From Psychrobacillus sp. INOP01 (GTDB taxonomy: Bacteria > Bacillota > Bacilli > Bacillales_A > Planococcaceae): a stretch of 64,000 bases of DNA. Below are positions 35,508 to 44,392 of the stretch, in pieces. Within the stretch, counting starts at the first letter, position 1. Every line of letters starts with the position of its first letter. The DNA is taken from NCBI RefSeq assembly GCF_018140925.1, contig NZ_CP073315.1, positions 2,046,001-2,110,000 of the forward strand, written 5' to 3'. The notes beneath the pieces are model-generated. The model made no database searches. It was not told the DNA's origin and worked only from the letters and a program-made list of their open reading frames with translations. Position numbers and translations under genes: made by a program.

Positions 35508-35517
35508 TGTTCCTCCC

Positions 35518-36777
35518 TCACCTTCTCAAGTTTTTTGTTGGAATGTTAACTTTGAAAATAACACCCTTTTCGGGTGATATAATGTGTATATGACCTTCCA
35601 ATGTAAGAATAATTTCTTTTGTGTGAGACAGCCCAATACCTGTTGCAGCTACTCCCTGATCATTGAACTTAGTTGTATATCCTGGTTCAAAAACAATTGC
35701 TTGATCTTCATTTGAGATACCTTTGCCAGTATCTTCAATAACAAACCACGTATTGTGAGACTCCTCATACATATCTATATAAATATCTCCGACATAGAAA
35801 ATTGCTTCTACTGCATTCGCAACCAGATTATTCAATATTGCTAATAACGGAATTTGCTGCTCCGTTTCAAAATCAATTGCAATAGTAGAGTGAATAACAA
35901 TTCGTTTTTTCAACAATTCACTATATTTTTCATTGGCATGAATAACAAGTTGGAGTATCTCTGAAAGAAAATAACGCTTCTCCCTTTTAACTTTTGTAAT
36001 TTTCTCCAATCCTGCTAAAATACGTTGCGAATCCTTTTTCACCTCATGTATTTCCTGCGCAACATGCAATGCTTGAACACTTAAAGAATGACATTCTTGT
36101 TTTTTTAGCTGACGATATAAATCGTAGCTAGATGCTGTAATTTGTTCAATATGATTCATCGATTTTTGTAAATAGAGTGTTTCTGCATATAGATTAGAGC
36201 CAACCTCAAGCATTTCCTGCATACGCTTGTTTTGTTCCATTATTGTAATTGAACTATATAAACCTACTACAAAATAACTTCGAAAAATGGCTACTAATGC
36301 TAATAATACCCATTCTCGAACCTCAAAATGCTCATTGCTTAATAACAAATAACGAACAATATGTTCCGCACTATTAGCCGTAAACTCAATTACTGTAGCG
36401 ACTGCTCCAAGTAAAAGAGGGGTCGTTTTGAAACGTTCTAAATTTATAACACTTATACCAACTGCAAATAACAAATAAAATAAAAATGCGGGGAAGTGAT
36501 TCTCAAAGATTAACCAAAAAGCATCATCCGTGAATAACATATCTTCCCCGATTCGTATGACTACAATTGCAACTCCCGTTAAAAGACCGGTGAGGACAAA
36601 CGAAGCTGGTTGAAATATTAACAAAAGAAAGAAAAAAGCAGCACTTCCTAATCCAAAACGGAAGTCCTCCCCATTGAAAGGAATAACTTTAAATTCACTA
36701 GCAAGTACAGTAAATAATATTGTTATTGCCAAGGCAATCCATTTATTAGAGACTAGTTGATGTCGTTTAATAACCAT
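35518..36777 (-). CDS. glnK: sensor histidine kinase GlnK-like
   Basis: A 419-aa membrane kinase. About six hydrophobic segments fill residues 15-190 (sensor region without a large extracellular loop). A helical DHp follows, with VAQEIHEVKKDSQR (about 238-251) as H box. The ATPase domain has NLVANAVEAI (N box), EDTGKGIS (G1), a GYTTK segment and GIGLSHTKEII (G2). ATG 36777 follows AGGAGAG. Together with glnL it forms a GlnK-GlnL type pair, known in B. subtilis to respond to glutamine. Confidence 0.85.
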   Translation of the reverse strand: MVIKRHQLVSNKWIALAITILFTVLASEFKVIPFNGEDFRFGLGSAAFFFLLLIFQPASFVLTGLLTGVAIVVIRIGEDMLFTDDAFWLIFENHFPAFLFYLLFAVGISVINLERFKTTPLLLGAVATVIEFTANSAEHIVRYLLLSNEHFEVREWVLLALVAIFRSYFVVGLYSSITIMEQNKRMQEMLEVGSNLYAETLYLQKSMNHIEQITASSYDLYRQLKKQECHSLSVQALHVAQEIHEVKKDSQRILAGLEKITKVKREKRYFLSEILQLVIHANEKYSELLKKRIVIHSTIAIDFETEQQIPLLAILNNLVANAVEAIFYVGDIYIDMYEESHNTWFVIEDTGKGISNEDQAIVFEPGYTTKFNDQGVAATGIGLSHTKEIILTLEGHIHIISPEKGVIFKVNIPTKNLRR

Positions 36778-36914
36778 AAAACTCTCCTGTATGGATGTAT
36801 TTAATAGTATGAGTATAACATTTCCAGGTCAATTTTAGACGAAGACCATATTGGTAGCATTGTATTTTCTATACATTTAAAACGTACTATTATATAGTGA
36901 CATTAGGTGATCAT

Positions 36915-37676
36915 ATGAATATAAAAATATATGTAAACAATGAAAAGATAATCGCAGGAATAACAATGAAGGATAAAGAGGAACTAGAACAGGGAAATAT
37001 GGCTCTACATGCATGTATAAATCCAGAGCACGTCTTAGAAAACCGTAAAAAACTAGCAACTTTTCTATCTTGCGGGATCGATAATTTCGTTTGTGCCAAT
37101 CAAACTCATAGCGTTCATTTTCATCGAGTAACACTTGAAGATAAAGGACTTGGTGCCATATCGAAAGATACAGCAATAGCCGATACGGATGCCTTGTATA
37201 CATTTGAACCAAATATTGTTCTATCTAGCTTTACTGCGGATTGTGTTCCAGTTATTTTTTACAATAAAGTGAATGGTCTTATTGGTGTCATTCATTCGGG
37301 TTGGCAAGGGACGATTAAGGAAGTTACCCCCAAGCTATTTAAGCACTTCAAAGAGGTGGAAAATTGTAATCCAAGTGACTTCCATGTTCAAATAGGCGCT
37401 GCACTGAGCCAAGAGAAATTCGAGGTCGATGCGGATGTCTATGTAAAATTTAACGACTTGGGCTATGCCAATGACTTTATGTATTATAAGGAATCTACCA
37501 ACAAATATCATATTGACAATCAGTTGACTGTAAAAAAACAATGTGAGCTCGCTGGTATCCCTTCTGACCAAATTACAATCGATCCCACCTGCACATTTTT
37601 GAGTCCAGATGGATTCTCCTATCGTGAAGACAAACAAGCAGGAAGACATTTAAGCTTTATTATGAGAAAAGATTAG
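36915..37676 (+). CDS. PgeF/YfiH-family laccase-domain protein
   Basis: A 253-aa Cu-oxidase_4 (DUF152) protein. QTHSVHFHRV (about 66-75), TADCVPVIFYN (about 110-120) and GVIHSGWQGT (about 126-135) contain the His/Cys/His metal triad. Related proteins are reported as purine nucleosidase/polyphenol-oxidase-like enzymes and as the PgeF editing factor that removes wrong L-Ser from UDP-MurNAc peptide. I chose ATG 36915 after AGGTGATC. It is transcribed away from glnK; a family 1 repeat starts 7 nt after the stop. Confidence 0.8.
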   Translation: MNIKIYVNNEKIIAGITMKDKEELEQGNMALHACINPEHVLENRKKLATFLSCGIDNFVCANQTHSVHFHRVTLEDKGLGAISKDTAIADTDALYTFEPNIVLSSFTADCVPVIFYNKVNGLIGVIHSGWQGTIKEVTPKLFKHFKEVENCNPSDFHVQIGAALSQEKFEVDADVYVKFNDLGYANDFMYYKESTNKYHIDNQLTVKKQCELAGIPSDQITIDPTCTFLSPDGFSYREDKQAGRHLSFIMRKD

Positions 37677-37682
37677 ACATCA

Positions 37683-37897
37683 GAAAAATGGGCAAAAAAA
37701 GACTCCTGATCCTTTTAGGTCAAAGCTTGTTTCTATCGTTTTCGAAGTGCTTTGGACAGTCGTTTTGCTATATGATTACCGAGTGAGTTTTTAGTGAGTA
37801 TTGGTTATGACAGTCATCACAACCAATACTCACTTTTCTCGGAAATCTTATGGCGGTTGTCTGTCCGTCTCCCCTCCTACAACTATTATTGTTTGTA
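37683..37897 (+). repeat. dispersed structured repeat, family 1, copy 4
   Basis: GAAAAATGGGC, TTGTTTCTATCGTTTTCGAA, GCTTTGGACAGTCG and GCTATATGATTACCGAGTGA form the left arm. The central hairpin (37794-37833, arms AGTGAGTATTGGTTATGA and the near-exact inverse) differs in sequence from the other copies. TCTCGGAAATCTTATGGCGG, TTGTCTGTCCGTC and CCCCTCC form the right arm. Confidence 0.85.
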
Positions 37898-37904
37898 GCG
37901 CAAG

Positions 37905-38015
37905 AGGGCGACTCCAGTGGGAACAGCGCTAGGCTGAGGCACGCCCACAGAAAGCGTCCACCTGTTTCTGCATCGCTACGCTAGCTTCGAAACATGAAAG
38001 TTCGTTGTAACGGTA
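37905..38015. repeat. GC-richer intergenic repeat, family 3, long copy
   Basis: A block GCGACTCCAGTGGGAACAGC, GCTAGGCTGAGGCACGCCCA, AGAAAGCGTCCACCTGTTTC and TGCATCGCTACGCTAGC, clearly richer in G+C than its surroundings. It shares the AAAGCGTCC core with 25600-25636 and 45850-45905. It looks like one of the non-coding interspersed repeats found in many Bacillales genomes. Confidence 0.55.
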
Positions 38016-38131
38016 ATCATCAGGTTTATTCCTTCTTAAAAGTTCCATGAACCCAAAGTTCACGCTACATTTTATATACTTTCTTTTCAAAAAGCACATT
38101 TATGTGGATGAGCTTTTACTTTCATTCAACT

Positions 38132-38620
38132 TTAAAACCTCGTATTTTTAACCTTCTGTTCATGCTGAAGTAACCATTCTTTTCTCCAGAGGCCTCCTGC
38201 ATAGCCTGTTAGCTTTCCATTTGTACCAATGATTCGATGACAGGGTATTACGATAGTTAACTTATTTCTACCATTGGCACTTCCTACCGCGCGTATTGCT
38301 TTTTCATTGCCGATAGAAACAGCAATATCTTTATAGGATCCGGTTTCTGCATAGGAAATACTCTTTAAAGCATTCCACACAGATTGTTGGAATACGGTCC
38401 CATTTACTACATAAGGAAAACTAAATTCATGAAGCTCTCCTTTAAAGTAATCATCTATTTGAACAAGGCAATCTTTTAGAACCTGAGGAGTATCCTCCTG
38501 CAACGTATTTTCCATTTCTTCTCTTTCTACAAAAAGAATGGAACTAATGGCTTGATCTGTCCCTATTATTTCTAGAATCCCAATCGACGACTTGTAGTCT
38601 ACTGTATATAATTTATCCAT
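38132..38620 (-). CDS. ogt: methylated-DNA--protein-cysteine methyltransferase
   Basis: A 162-aa O6-alkylguanine-DNA alkyltransferase. VFQQSVWNALKSISYAET (about 72-89), SANGRNKLTIVIPCHRIIGT (about 113-132, acceptor Cys in PCHR) and GYAGGLWRKEWLLQHE (about 138-153) are the signatures. It transfers alkyl groups from O6-alkylguanine to its own cysteine. ATG 38620 lies inside the end of the adaA gene (8-nt overlap), so the two are translationally coupled in an adaptive-response operon as in B. subtilis. Confidence 0.93.
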   Translation of the reverse strand: MDKLYTVDYKSSIGILEIIGTDQAISSILFVEREEMENTLQEDTPQVLKDCLVQIDDYFKGELHEFSFPYVVNGTVFQQSVWNALKSISYAETGSYKDIAVSIGNEKAIRAVGSANGRNKLTIVIPCHRIIGTNGKLTGYAGGLWRKEWLLQHEQKVKNTRF

Positions 38621-39188
38621 CTAACTCATCCTTATCTTTTTGTTTTCTATACTCACTTGGAGAGCAGTTTTGTAAACACCGAAAAACCTTATAAAAGTTT
38701 GATGAACTTTGAAAACCAGTTTCATAGCAAACCTCTAAGTTAGACAAGCTCGTATTTTTCAACAGATAGACAGCTTTATCTATTCGGATTTTCTCTAAAT
38801 AGCTACGAGGGGTTTCCCCAGTTTCCTCTTTAAATAATCGTTCCAAATAATACGGACTCAGCCCAACATGATTTGCGATATCTTGCAACTCTAGCTTTTG
38901 TTTATAGTTATTGACTAAGAAACCAATGACATTTTTTACAACTTCTATATGGGGTGAGTGCTCTACCTCTGGCTTACACCTTTTACATGCACGATATCCC
39001 GCTTTTTCAACCTGTTGAATATCCTGAAAAAATTCAACGTTTTTCATTTTCGGCTTTCTCGATCGACAGGAAGGACGGCAATATATTTTCGTCGTTTTAA
39101 CTGCCGTATAAAATAGTCCATCGTACATTCGATCGCAGGTCATAATCTTATCCCACATTTCCTCGAAGGAAAGATGGATAGTATTCAT
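38613..39188 (-). CDS. adaA: AdaA-like methylphosphotriester repair protein and AraC-type activator
   Basis: A 191-aa protein with an Ada zinc domain (about 8-82): DGLFYTAVKTTKIYCRPSCR and ACKRCKPE give the four Zn cysteines, the first being the methyl acceptor in Ada. An AraC helix-turn-helix domain follows (about 95-185; LSPYYLERLFKEETGETPRS and GFQSSSNFYKVF). Methylated Ada proteins switch on their own operon. ATG 39188 is chosen from homology (MNTIHLSFEEMWDKIM); the frame is open 56 codons further upstream to 39356, but that would overlap the divergent endopeptidase gene. Confidence 0.88.
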   Translation of the reverse strand: MNTIHLSFEEMWDKIMTCDRMYDGLFYTAVKTTKIYCRPSCRSRKPKMKNVEFFQDIQQVEKAGYRACKRCKPEVEHSPHIEVVKNVIGFLVNNYKQKLELQDIANHVGLSPYYLERLFKEETGETPRSYLEKIRIDKAVYLLKNTSLSNLEVCYETGFQSSSNFYKVFRCLQNCSPSEYRKQKDKDELDG

Positions 39189-39373
39189 CAAATATTCACC
39201 GTCCTCTTTTGATATCTTGTAATCCATTCTATCAACAGTTCTACAATACCGCGACCTCATTCTTGCTCTTATGGTCGGAGGAATGACTAGACCTACGTAC
39301 TCACGCATCACTTTTTCGGGTTTAGTTTCATATACTTTTATGATTGGTCTTTTCATCGAAAGGAGGGAACGAC

Positions 39374-40564
39374 ATGGATGTATATGTTAGACCCGGGGAT
39401 TCACTTTGGTATTATAGCCAATTATTCAGGATCCCTATTAAACTTATTATTGATTCTAACCGGAATATTAACCCACAAATACTTTCGGTAGGTGCACGTA
39501 TTCAAATTCCAGGATACGTTACTACTGAGTATCAAATTAGAACAGGGGACTCCTTATGGTCTATTGCTAGCAGTAGAAATCTTCCACTAGATGCGCTTCT
39601 TCTTAGTAATCCTACCCTCAATCCAATCCGGCTACAAATCGGACAGACAATTAACGTTCCCGTAAGAGTTACTTGGAGAATTGTGAACGGAAAACAAAAT
39701 TATGATTTCAGCACGATGATGAATGATATTAGACAATTACAAACTACTTATCCCTTCTTGCAGGTATCTTCTATCGGTAATTCAGTTGAATATCGACAAT
39801 TGACTGAAATTTTAATAGGTAGCGGAGAAAAAAAGGTTCATTACAATGCTTCCTTTCATGCGAATGAATGGATTACGACACCTGTCCTATTAACCTTTTT
39901 AAATGATTACGCATTGTCCATAACTAACCAAACTGCTATTCGTGGACTTGATACATTCCCGTTGTATTTACAAACCTCATTGTCCCTAGTCCCAATGGTA
40001 AATCCCGATGGCGTGGACCTCGTAATAAATGGACTTCCTAATGAAAGCCCTTGGAAAAGTAGAGTAATTGAATGGAATAATGGCAGCTCTGATTTTTCCG
40101 GATGGAAAGCAAATATCAGAGGTGTCGACTTAAATGATCAATTTCCTGCGAAATGGGAATTAGAACGAGCACGAAACCCTAAAGTTCCAGGTCCGAGAGA
40201 TTATGGGGGAGAAAGTCCATTATCGGAGCCAGAAGCAATCGCGATGGCAGATCTGACAAGGAGTAGTGATTTTGAAAGAGTACTAGCATTTCACACACAA
40301 GGAGAAGTTATCTATTGGGGATTTGAAAACCTCGAACCACCAGAGTCCGAAGCAATGGTTGCTGAGTTTAGTAGAGTCAGCGGATACGAACCTGTCAAGA
40401 CGATTGATAGCTACGCTGGCTTTAAAGACTGGTTTATCCAGGATTGGCGCAGACCTGGCTTTACTGTCGAGCTTGGCACAGGAACAAATCCCCTGCCACT
40501 CTCCCAATTTGATGAAATCTATGAAGAGGTATTAGGAATATTTTTAGCAGGACTGTATGTATAA
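39374..40564 (+). CDS. LysM and M14 gamma-D-glutamyl-L-diamino acid endopeptidase
   Basis: A 396-aa protein with two N-terminal LysM peptidoglycan-binding repeats (VRPGDSLWYYSQLF, about 4-17; IRTGDSLWSIASSRN, about 54-68) and an M14 zinc carboxypeptidase domain (about 105-390). HANEWITT (about 161-168) gives the His-x-x-Glu zinc ligands, VNPDG lies in the active-site region, and TVELGTG holds the catalytic Glu. It resembles Bacillus endopeptidase I/YqgT, which cuts gamma-D-Glu-meso-DAP bonds in recycled or spore murein. No signal peptide is evident. ATG 39374 follows AGGAGGGAACGAC. Confidence 0.9.
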   Translation: MDVYVRPGDSLWYYSQLFRIPIKLIIDSNRNINPQILSVGARIQIPGYVTTEYQIRTGDSLWSIASSRNLPLDALLLSNPTLNPIRLQIGQTINVPVRVTWRIVNGKQNYDFSTMMNDIRQLQTTYPFLQVSSIGNSVEYRQLTEILIGSGEKKVHYNASFHANEWITTPVLLTFLNDYALSITNQTAIRGLDTFPLYLQTSLSLVPMVNPDGVDLVINGLPNESPWKSRVIEWNNGSSDFSGWKANIRGVDLNDQFPAKWELERARNPKVPGPRDYGGESPLSEPEAIAMADLTRSSDFERVLAFHTQGEVIYWGFENLEPPESEAMVAEFSRVSGYEPVKTIDSYAGFKDWFIQDWRRPGFTVELGTGTNPLPLSQFDEIYEEVLGIFLAGLYV

Positions 40565-40705
40565 AGTGGCAAAAAATAAACGCAAGTGCCTATGTTTTAA
40601 TACTCAGTCGTCGCGACACTTTGTCGTGACGACTAACTAAATGCCATTGTGCGACCTCGAAAGTGTGGCTGACCCGCCTCTTCGGGTTTGTTAGTTTAAC
40701 GTAGA

Positions 40706-41521
40706 CTATGAACTCTGATTGCCAAACACTAAAGATATTAACCAGATAAAGAAAACTATTCCCACAAAGCCGAGTTCTATAAAATGTATTTTTAATACCT
40801 TTTCATAATTTTGTTTTGCCTGTCGAACTCCCAAAAAGTCCACGTGATGGATGATATAGACGAACCCACACAAAAATATAAGCCCTGATAAGCAATACAT
40901 TCCACCTTCTAGAGTCATTACTTTCATACCACCACTTATTTCAGTAAATGTATATCCTAGCTCCTTCGTTAATAAATAGGAGCAAGTTATTACTGTAAAT
41001 AGAAGCAAGGACAGGCTAAAGAAATGATTTCTATAATCAATTAAACTCATAAGCGTTCGAACTTTAGCAGTTTTTGGTTTTAATGTTTCATCATCTTCCA
41101 TTTCCATGTCATCATGGTACATCGAATATAGAAAAGCTACTACAACCATTCCACAGAATAGAATCGGTGATAGTAAACTAACAGCTAGTCCAAAATCAAA
41201 AATAGAAATAATAACCAAGACAATAAAAAGACCTACTATTAATATCCCGCCCAATTTATCTCTTTCATCCCATACTCTACGAATATACACTCGATTATCT
41301 TTTTGGTTTCCGGAACCTTTCTGTACTTCTATACTTAGAGGCTTTTTAAATTTGAATAAGAAGTAAGAAACAACGATCAAACATACCCCTAATACTAAAT
41401 AAACAAATGACTCTCTTGGATAGGAAACAATAGAATCATATGACTCTACAATCCAAAGGCCGTCCAATACTATGCAGAATAAACCAATTACAAAAATATA
41501 TGGAGCAACTTTACTAATCAT
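40706..41521 (-). CDS. multi-pass membrane protein of unknown function
   Basis: A 271-aa protein with about seven hydrophobic segments, for example VAPYIFVIGLFCIVLDGLW, FVYLVLGVCLIVVSYFLF, GILIVGLFIVLVIISIFDF and IHFIELGFVGIVFFIWLISL. An acidic cytoplasmic loop (HDDMEMEDDETLKPKTAK) lies in the middle. No domain name is recognised. ATG 41521 follows GGGAGTGAAGA. It is monocistronic; a GC-rich hairpin (40606-40634) lies downstream. Confidence 0.6.
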   Translation of the reverse strand: MISKVAPYIFVIGLFCIVLDGLWIVESYDSIVSYPRESFVYLVLGVCLIVVSYFLFKFKKPLSIEVQKGSGNQKDNRVYIRRVWDERDKLGGILIVGLFIVLVIISIFDFGLAVSLLSPILFCGMVVVAFLYSMYHDDMEMEDDETLKPKTAKVRTLMSLIDYRNHFFSLSLLLFTVITCSYLLTKELGYTFTEISGGMKVMTLEGGMYCLSGLIFLCGFVYIIHHVDFLGVRQAKQNYEKVLKIHFIELGFVGIVFFIWLISLVFGNQSS

Positions 41522-41664
41522 ATTCTTCACTCCCTTTTTATAGTTTTTGATCAATAAATTGTGCCATGCCTTACAACCTCACACGTCGGCACTGTATCTA
41601 CCTCATCGGTTTGGACTCAAAAATATTATAAAAAAGGAACAAATAGCATATGAAGCATCTATTT

Positions 41665-42462
41665 TCAATGTAATAGAACTTTAACACTCTCGCTTAAATA
41701 ATCTCTTAGTTTTAGTAAATCATCTTTGTCAAAGAGAGCATGCAATTTCTTATCAGCGTAGGCTTCTGATACCTGTTGAATGAGCGAGTGAAACTCTATT
41801 GGAAGATGTGACCCTCCCCATGTCCCTGCCTCTTGCTTGGAGGAAATACTCTCTTCTTTTAAATACATATAAACTCTTATCAAATTTAGAGTACAATAAA
41901 CCGGTTCATGTTCAATATTGTTTAAACAGTCCTCAAAATCCCCTAAAATGGAGGTAAGAAAATCTGACTGAGTAACTAAAGGGAAAACCTGTCTTATTGG
42001 CTTTCCTGCAATACATACCCCACGATGATTTAATATCATAATGTGTGCAGCCAAATCTCCATCCTTTTTTTCATCACCATTCAAATAGAGCGCTGTTCCT
42101 TCTTTTATCTCATCTTCATATCTTTTTCTCCAGAACTCACTGTAATGAAAATCATAGGGCGTAGGAAAGTTCCAGTTATCGAGTTGGGGAGCATTTAAAA
42201 AGCTAACCTCAATTGGATATGGATGATTTGAATTCTCTAAGTAAAGAACCGCTAACCTTCTCGTGGTTTCAATCGATAGCGGATTTTCCGTTACAATTAT
42301 TAAATCGATATCACTACTATCTGGATTGAATCCTCCCATAGCTAATGAGCCATGTAGATAACAACCGATCAACCGATCATCAATAACTGCTTGTGTCTTA
42401 GTTAGTAAATTTGATACAAGTACTTTTATTTCCTGAGGACAAGATTCCCATTTATAGTTCAC
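41665..42462 (-). CDS. nucleotidyltransferase of the aminoglycoside adenylyltransferase (AadA/DUF4111) type
   Basis: A 265-aa protein. GSLAMGGFNPDSSDIDLIIV (about 39-58) is the pol-beta nucleotidyltransferase motif (G-S-x10-D-x-D). The C-terminal part (about 140-265) matches the helical DUF4111 domain with LNLIRVYMYLKEE and SKQEAGTW. ANT(9)/ANT(3'') enzymes share this design and adenylylate spectinomycin/streptomycin; a resistance role cannot be inferred from sequence alone. It begins 13 nt after the GrpB-type gene on the same strand. Confidence 0.8.
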   Translation of the reverse strand: MNYKWESCPQEIKVLVSNLLTKTQAVIDDRLIGCYLHGSLAMGGFNPDSSDIDLIIVTENPLSIETTRRLAVLYLENSNHPYPIEVSFLNAPQLDNWNFPTPYDFHYSEFWRKRYEDEIKEGTALYLNGDEKKDGDLAAHIMILNHRGVCIAGKPIRQVFPLVTQSDFLTSILGDFEDCLNNIEHEPVYCTLNLIRVYMYLKEESISSKQEAGTWGGSHLPIEFHSLIQQVSEAYADKKLHALFDKDDLLKLRDYLSESVKVLLH

Positions 42463-42475
42463 ATTAGTAACCCCT

Positions 42476-43015
42476 TCATTTCAATTTTTCTTGAAGACTA
42501 TTTATAATGAATTCTATAAAATCTCCTTTTCCCTGTGTATAAGATTCTCTGTCATTTGTACTTCTCGCTAATTCTCTTTTTAAACTTTCATAAGCACGTA
42601 CAGCTTCGGGATGCTCCCTTAAATAATCTCTAAAAATTAGATGTCTCCTCAATTCATCGCTATTCTGAAGACATACATATAGATGATGTGCCATCCAAGT
42701 TGTACCTTCATTGTCTTTTGGTACATTTTGATTGGTTCTGGCAAAGGCTTCCCTGTTCTTAATTCCCAAATCTCCTTCATGATAGTAACCTAATTCCTCG
42801 AGTCCTTTTATCACTGGCCGAAGGAGTTGTTTATTTTCGATGACAATATCAATATCGATTATTGGTTTAGCGCTTAATCCTTTTACCGATGTACTACCTA
42901 CATGTTCAATAGAAATAATTAAGTCCCCTAATTTATTTTGGTAAATAGAAGATAAACAACGAAAGGTTTTTTCCCACTCGAGATTGTATTTCTCAATTTT
43001 AAGGTTTTGTTTCAT
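42476..43015 (-). CDS. GrpB-family (nucleotidyltransferase-fold) protein
   Basis: A 179-aa UPF0157/GrpB protein. IEHVGSTSVKGLSAKPIIDI (about 36-55) is the hallmark, followed by HLYVCLQNSDELRRHLIFRD (about 111-130) and a C-terminal KGDFIEFIINSL helix. The fold belongs to the nucleotidyltransferase superfamily; biochemical role unknown. It precedes the aminoglycoside-transferase-like gene by 13 nt, so the two small-molecule transferases form an operon. Confidence 0.85.
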   Translation of the reverse strand: MKQNLKIEKYNLEWEKTFRCLSSIYQNKLGDLIISIEHVGSTSVKGLSAKPIIDIDIVIENKQLLRPVIKGLEELGYYHEGDLGIKNREAFARTNQNVPKDNEGTTWMAHHLYVCLQNSDELRRHLIFRDYLREHPEAVRAYESLKRELARSTNDRESYTQGKGDFIEFIINSLQEKLK

Positions 43016-43394
43016 AATTGTGTTCCCTTCAGGGAAATTTCAAATGATTGATTAATTTTCCAATCCAAGGTGAAGATAGCTGATACTTGGTTAAAGCATC
43101 TCTTTCCCCCGCACTTCTCCCAATTTTCAAATGACTCGTTACTTTGGATCATTTATCCTTACTCTATATTCTATATTCAATTTAAAAGTCCTTTTACTAT
43201 GAAAGCTTATTAAATAGAGTAATAAAAGTATGAGCAACTTTTACTAAAAGCGATTTGTTTTAAGAGGGAGAGAAAATGTCAAAGTAGGTTGCAAAGTAGA
43301 ATCTGTATAACTGGCTAATAGGAAATAGCCTCCTTTAGAGATAGGTACGGTGACCTGTATTCTGTCTAAAGAAGGCTTATTGTACTGAAAGTAA
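43016..43394. other. intergenic stretch without recognisable features
   Basis: About 380 nt. A 73-codon minus-strand frame at 43244-43465 overlaps the pseudogene fragment in another frame and looks fortuitous; its tail (SKGGYFLLASYTDSTLQP) is not recognised. Confidence 0.4.
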
Positions 43395-43552
43395 CTATTC
43401 CAATACGTCGTACGAATAACAAATTGGAATCTGTAATTTAGGATCTTGAATAATACAAGCGTCAATTTGAAATACTTCTCTCAACACTTCGCCTGATATA
43501 ATTTCAAACGGTGTGCCACATTTCATAAAGTCATTTTTACTTTTGAGCGTCT
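43395..43552 (-). pseudogene. C-terminal remnant of an iron-siderophore ABC transporter ATPase
   Basis: The minus strand reads KNDFMKCGTPFEIISGEVLR, EVFQIDACIIQDPKLQIPIC then YSYDVLE and a stop. This resembles the C-terminal tail of FecE/FhuC-type ATPases (GTP-x-E-[IV]-[IL]-T...VF-x-[IV]-[DE]...DP...P). The ATPase core with Walker motifs is absent, so only a fragment survives, probably after deletion of a siderophore uptake operon. Confidence 0.6.
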
Positions 43553-43770
43553 CTTTTTAAAACCACACTTATTAGGATCGATGAGTGTAGGTACGAGTAC
43601 TATTAACTAGTTTTCATTATTATAAATCCCCTTACACATCACCCAAATTTCCCTATTCCTCTACTAACTGACCACTACAGTTTTTGTTGAATTGATACTT
43701 TTAAAAACACCAATTCCTTGCTAATGTAATTCTTAACTCATAAAAATCATTGAAAAGGAAGGTTTTAACT

Positions 43771-44304
43771 ATGCAAAAAACAATAAGCTATTCCCCGGCA
43801 CGTACTTTCGATTTAATTATTACATCTATGTTAATTGCCCTTGTCTTCGTTGCTACGGTATTGTTAAATATTAAATTACCTATCACGGCAAATGGTGGTT
43901 TAGTTCATCTTGGCACAGCCGTACTCTTTATCTCTTCTATTTTATTTGGTCCTAAAAAGGGAGCTATTGCTGGCGCAGTTGGTATGGGTTTATTCGATTT
44001 AGTAGGTCCTTGGATTTTATGGACACCAATTACGTTTTTAGCACGCGGCTTGCAGGGATATATCGTGGGTAAAATTGCTTGGTCGAAGGGGCGCAACGGA
44101 AGTAGTTTAGCACTCAATTTATTTGCAACGATTATTTCGATTCCTTTTATGCTAGGTGTCTATTATCTTGGAGAAGCAATCATATTTAAAAGTTGGATTG
44201 TACCAGCAGCCTCTATTCCTGGGAACATCGTACAAAATGTTGTAGGACTTTGCGTAGCCATCCCAGTTTGTGTAGTAATGAAAAAAATCCCATATTTTAA
44301 ATAA
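43771..44304 (+). CDS. ECF-type transporter S component
   Basis: A 177-aa membrane protein with about six helices. GGLVHLGTAVLFISSILFGPK and GAIAGAVGMGLFDLVGPWIL, then TFLARGLQGYIVGKIA, match the DUF1393/ECF substrate-specific component family (HmpT/ThiW/PdxU-like). S components capture a vitamin and work with a shared EcfAA'T module encoded elsewhere. The charged/aromatic end of FDLVGPWILWTP is conserved in the family, but the vitamin cannot be named. No riboswitch is visible in the 200 nt upstream. ATG 43771 follows AAGGAAGG. Confidence 0.8.
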   Translation: MQKTISYSPARTFDLIITSMLIALVFVATVLLNIKLPITANGGLVHLGTAVLFISSILFGPKKGAIAGAVGMGLFDLVGPWILWTPITFLARGLQGYIVGKIAWSKGRNGSSLALNLFATIISIPFMLGVYYLGEAIIFKSWIVPAASIPGNIVQNVVGLCVAIPVCVVMKKIPYFK

Positions 44305-44312
44305 CTTTAAAA

Positions 44313-44346
44313 GTGGAGAATGCTTTCTATATCAAGCATTCTCCTT
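44313..44346. terminator. terminator after the ECF S-component
   Basis: GGAGAATGCTT / AAGCATTCTCC stem with TTCTTTTG tail. Confidence 0.8.
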
Positions 44347-44392
44347 CTTTTGATTTTTATTAATAGTTTAGACGCCTCTTCAACCTGTTCAA

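Noticed and set aside
40606-40634. GC-rich hairpin downstream of the LysM-M14 gene
   Set aside because: AGTCGTC/GACGACT pairs well, but there is no T-run on either strand, so I did not call it a terminator.
43244-43465. 73-aa minus-strand frame
   Set aside because: No ribosome binding site and it overlaps, in another frame, a recognisable ATPase relic; likely fortuitous.
43553-43770. TPP, preQ1 or FMN riboswitch in front of the ECF S-component
   Set aside because: None of the conserved blocks of these classes could be found.
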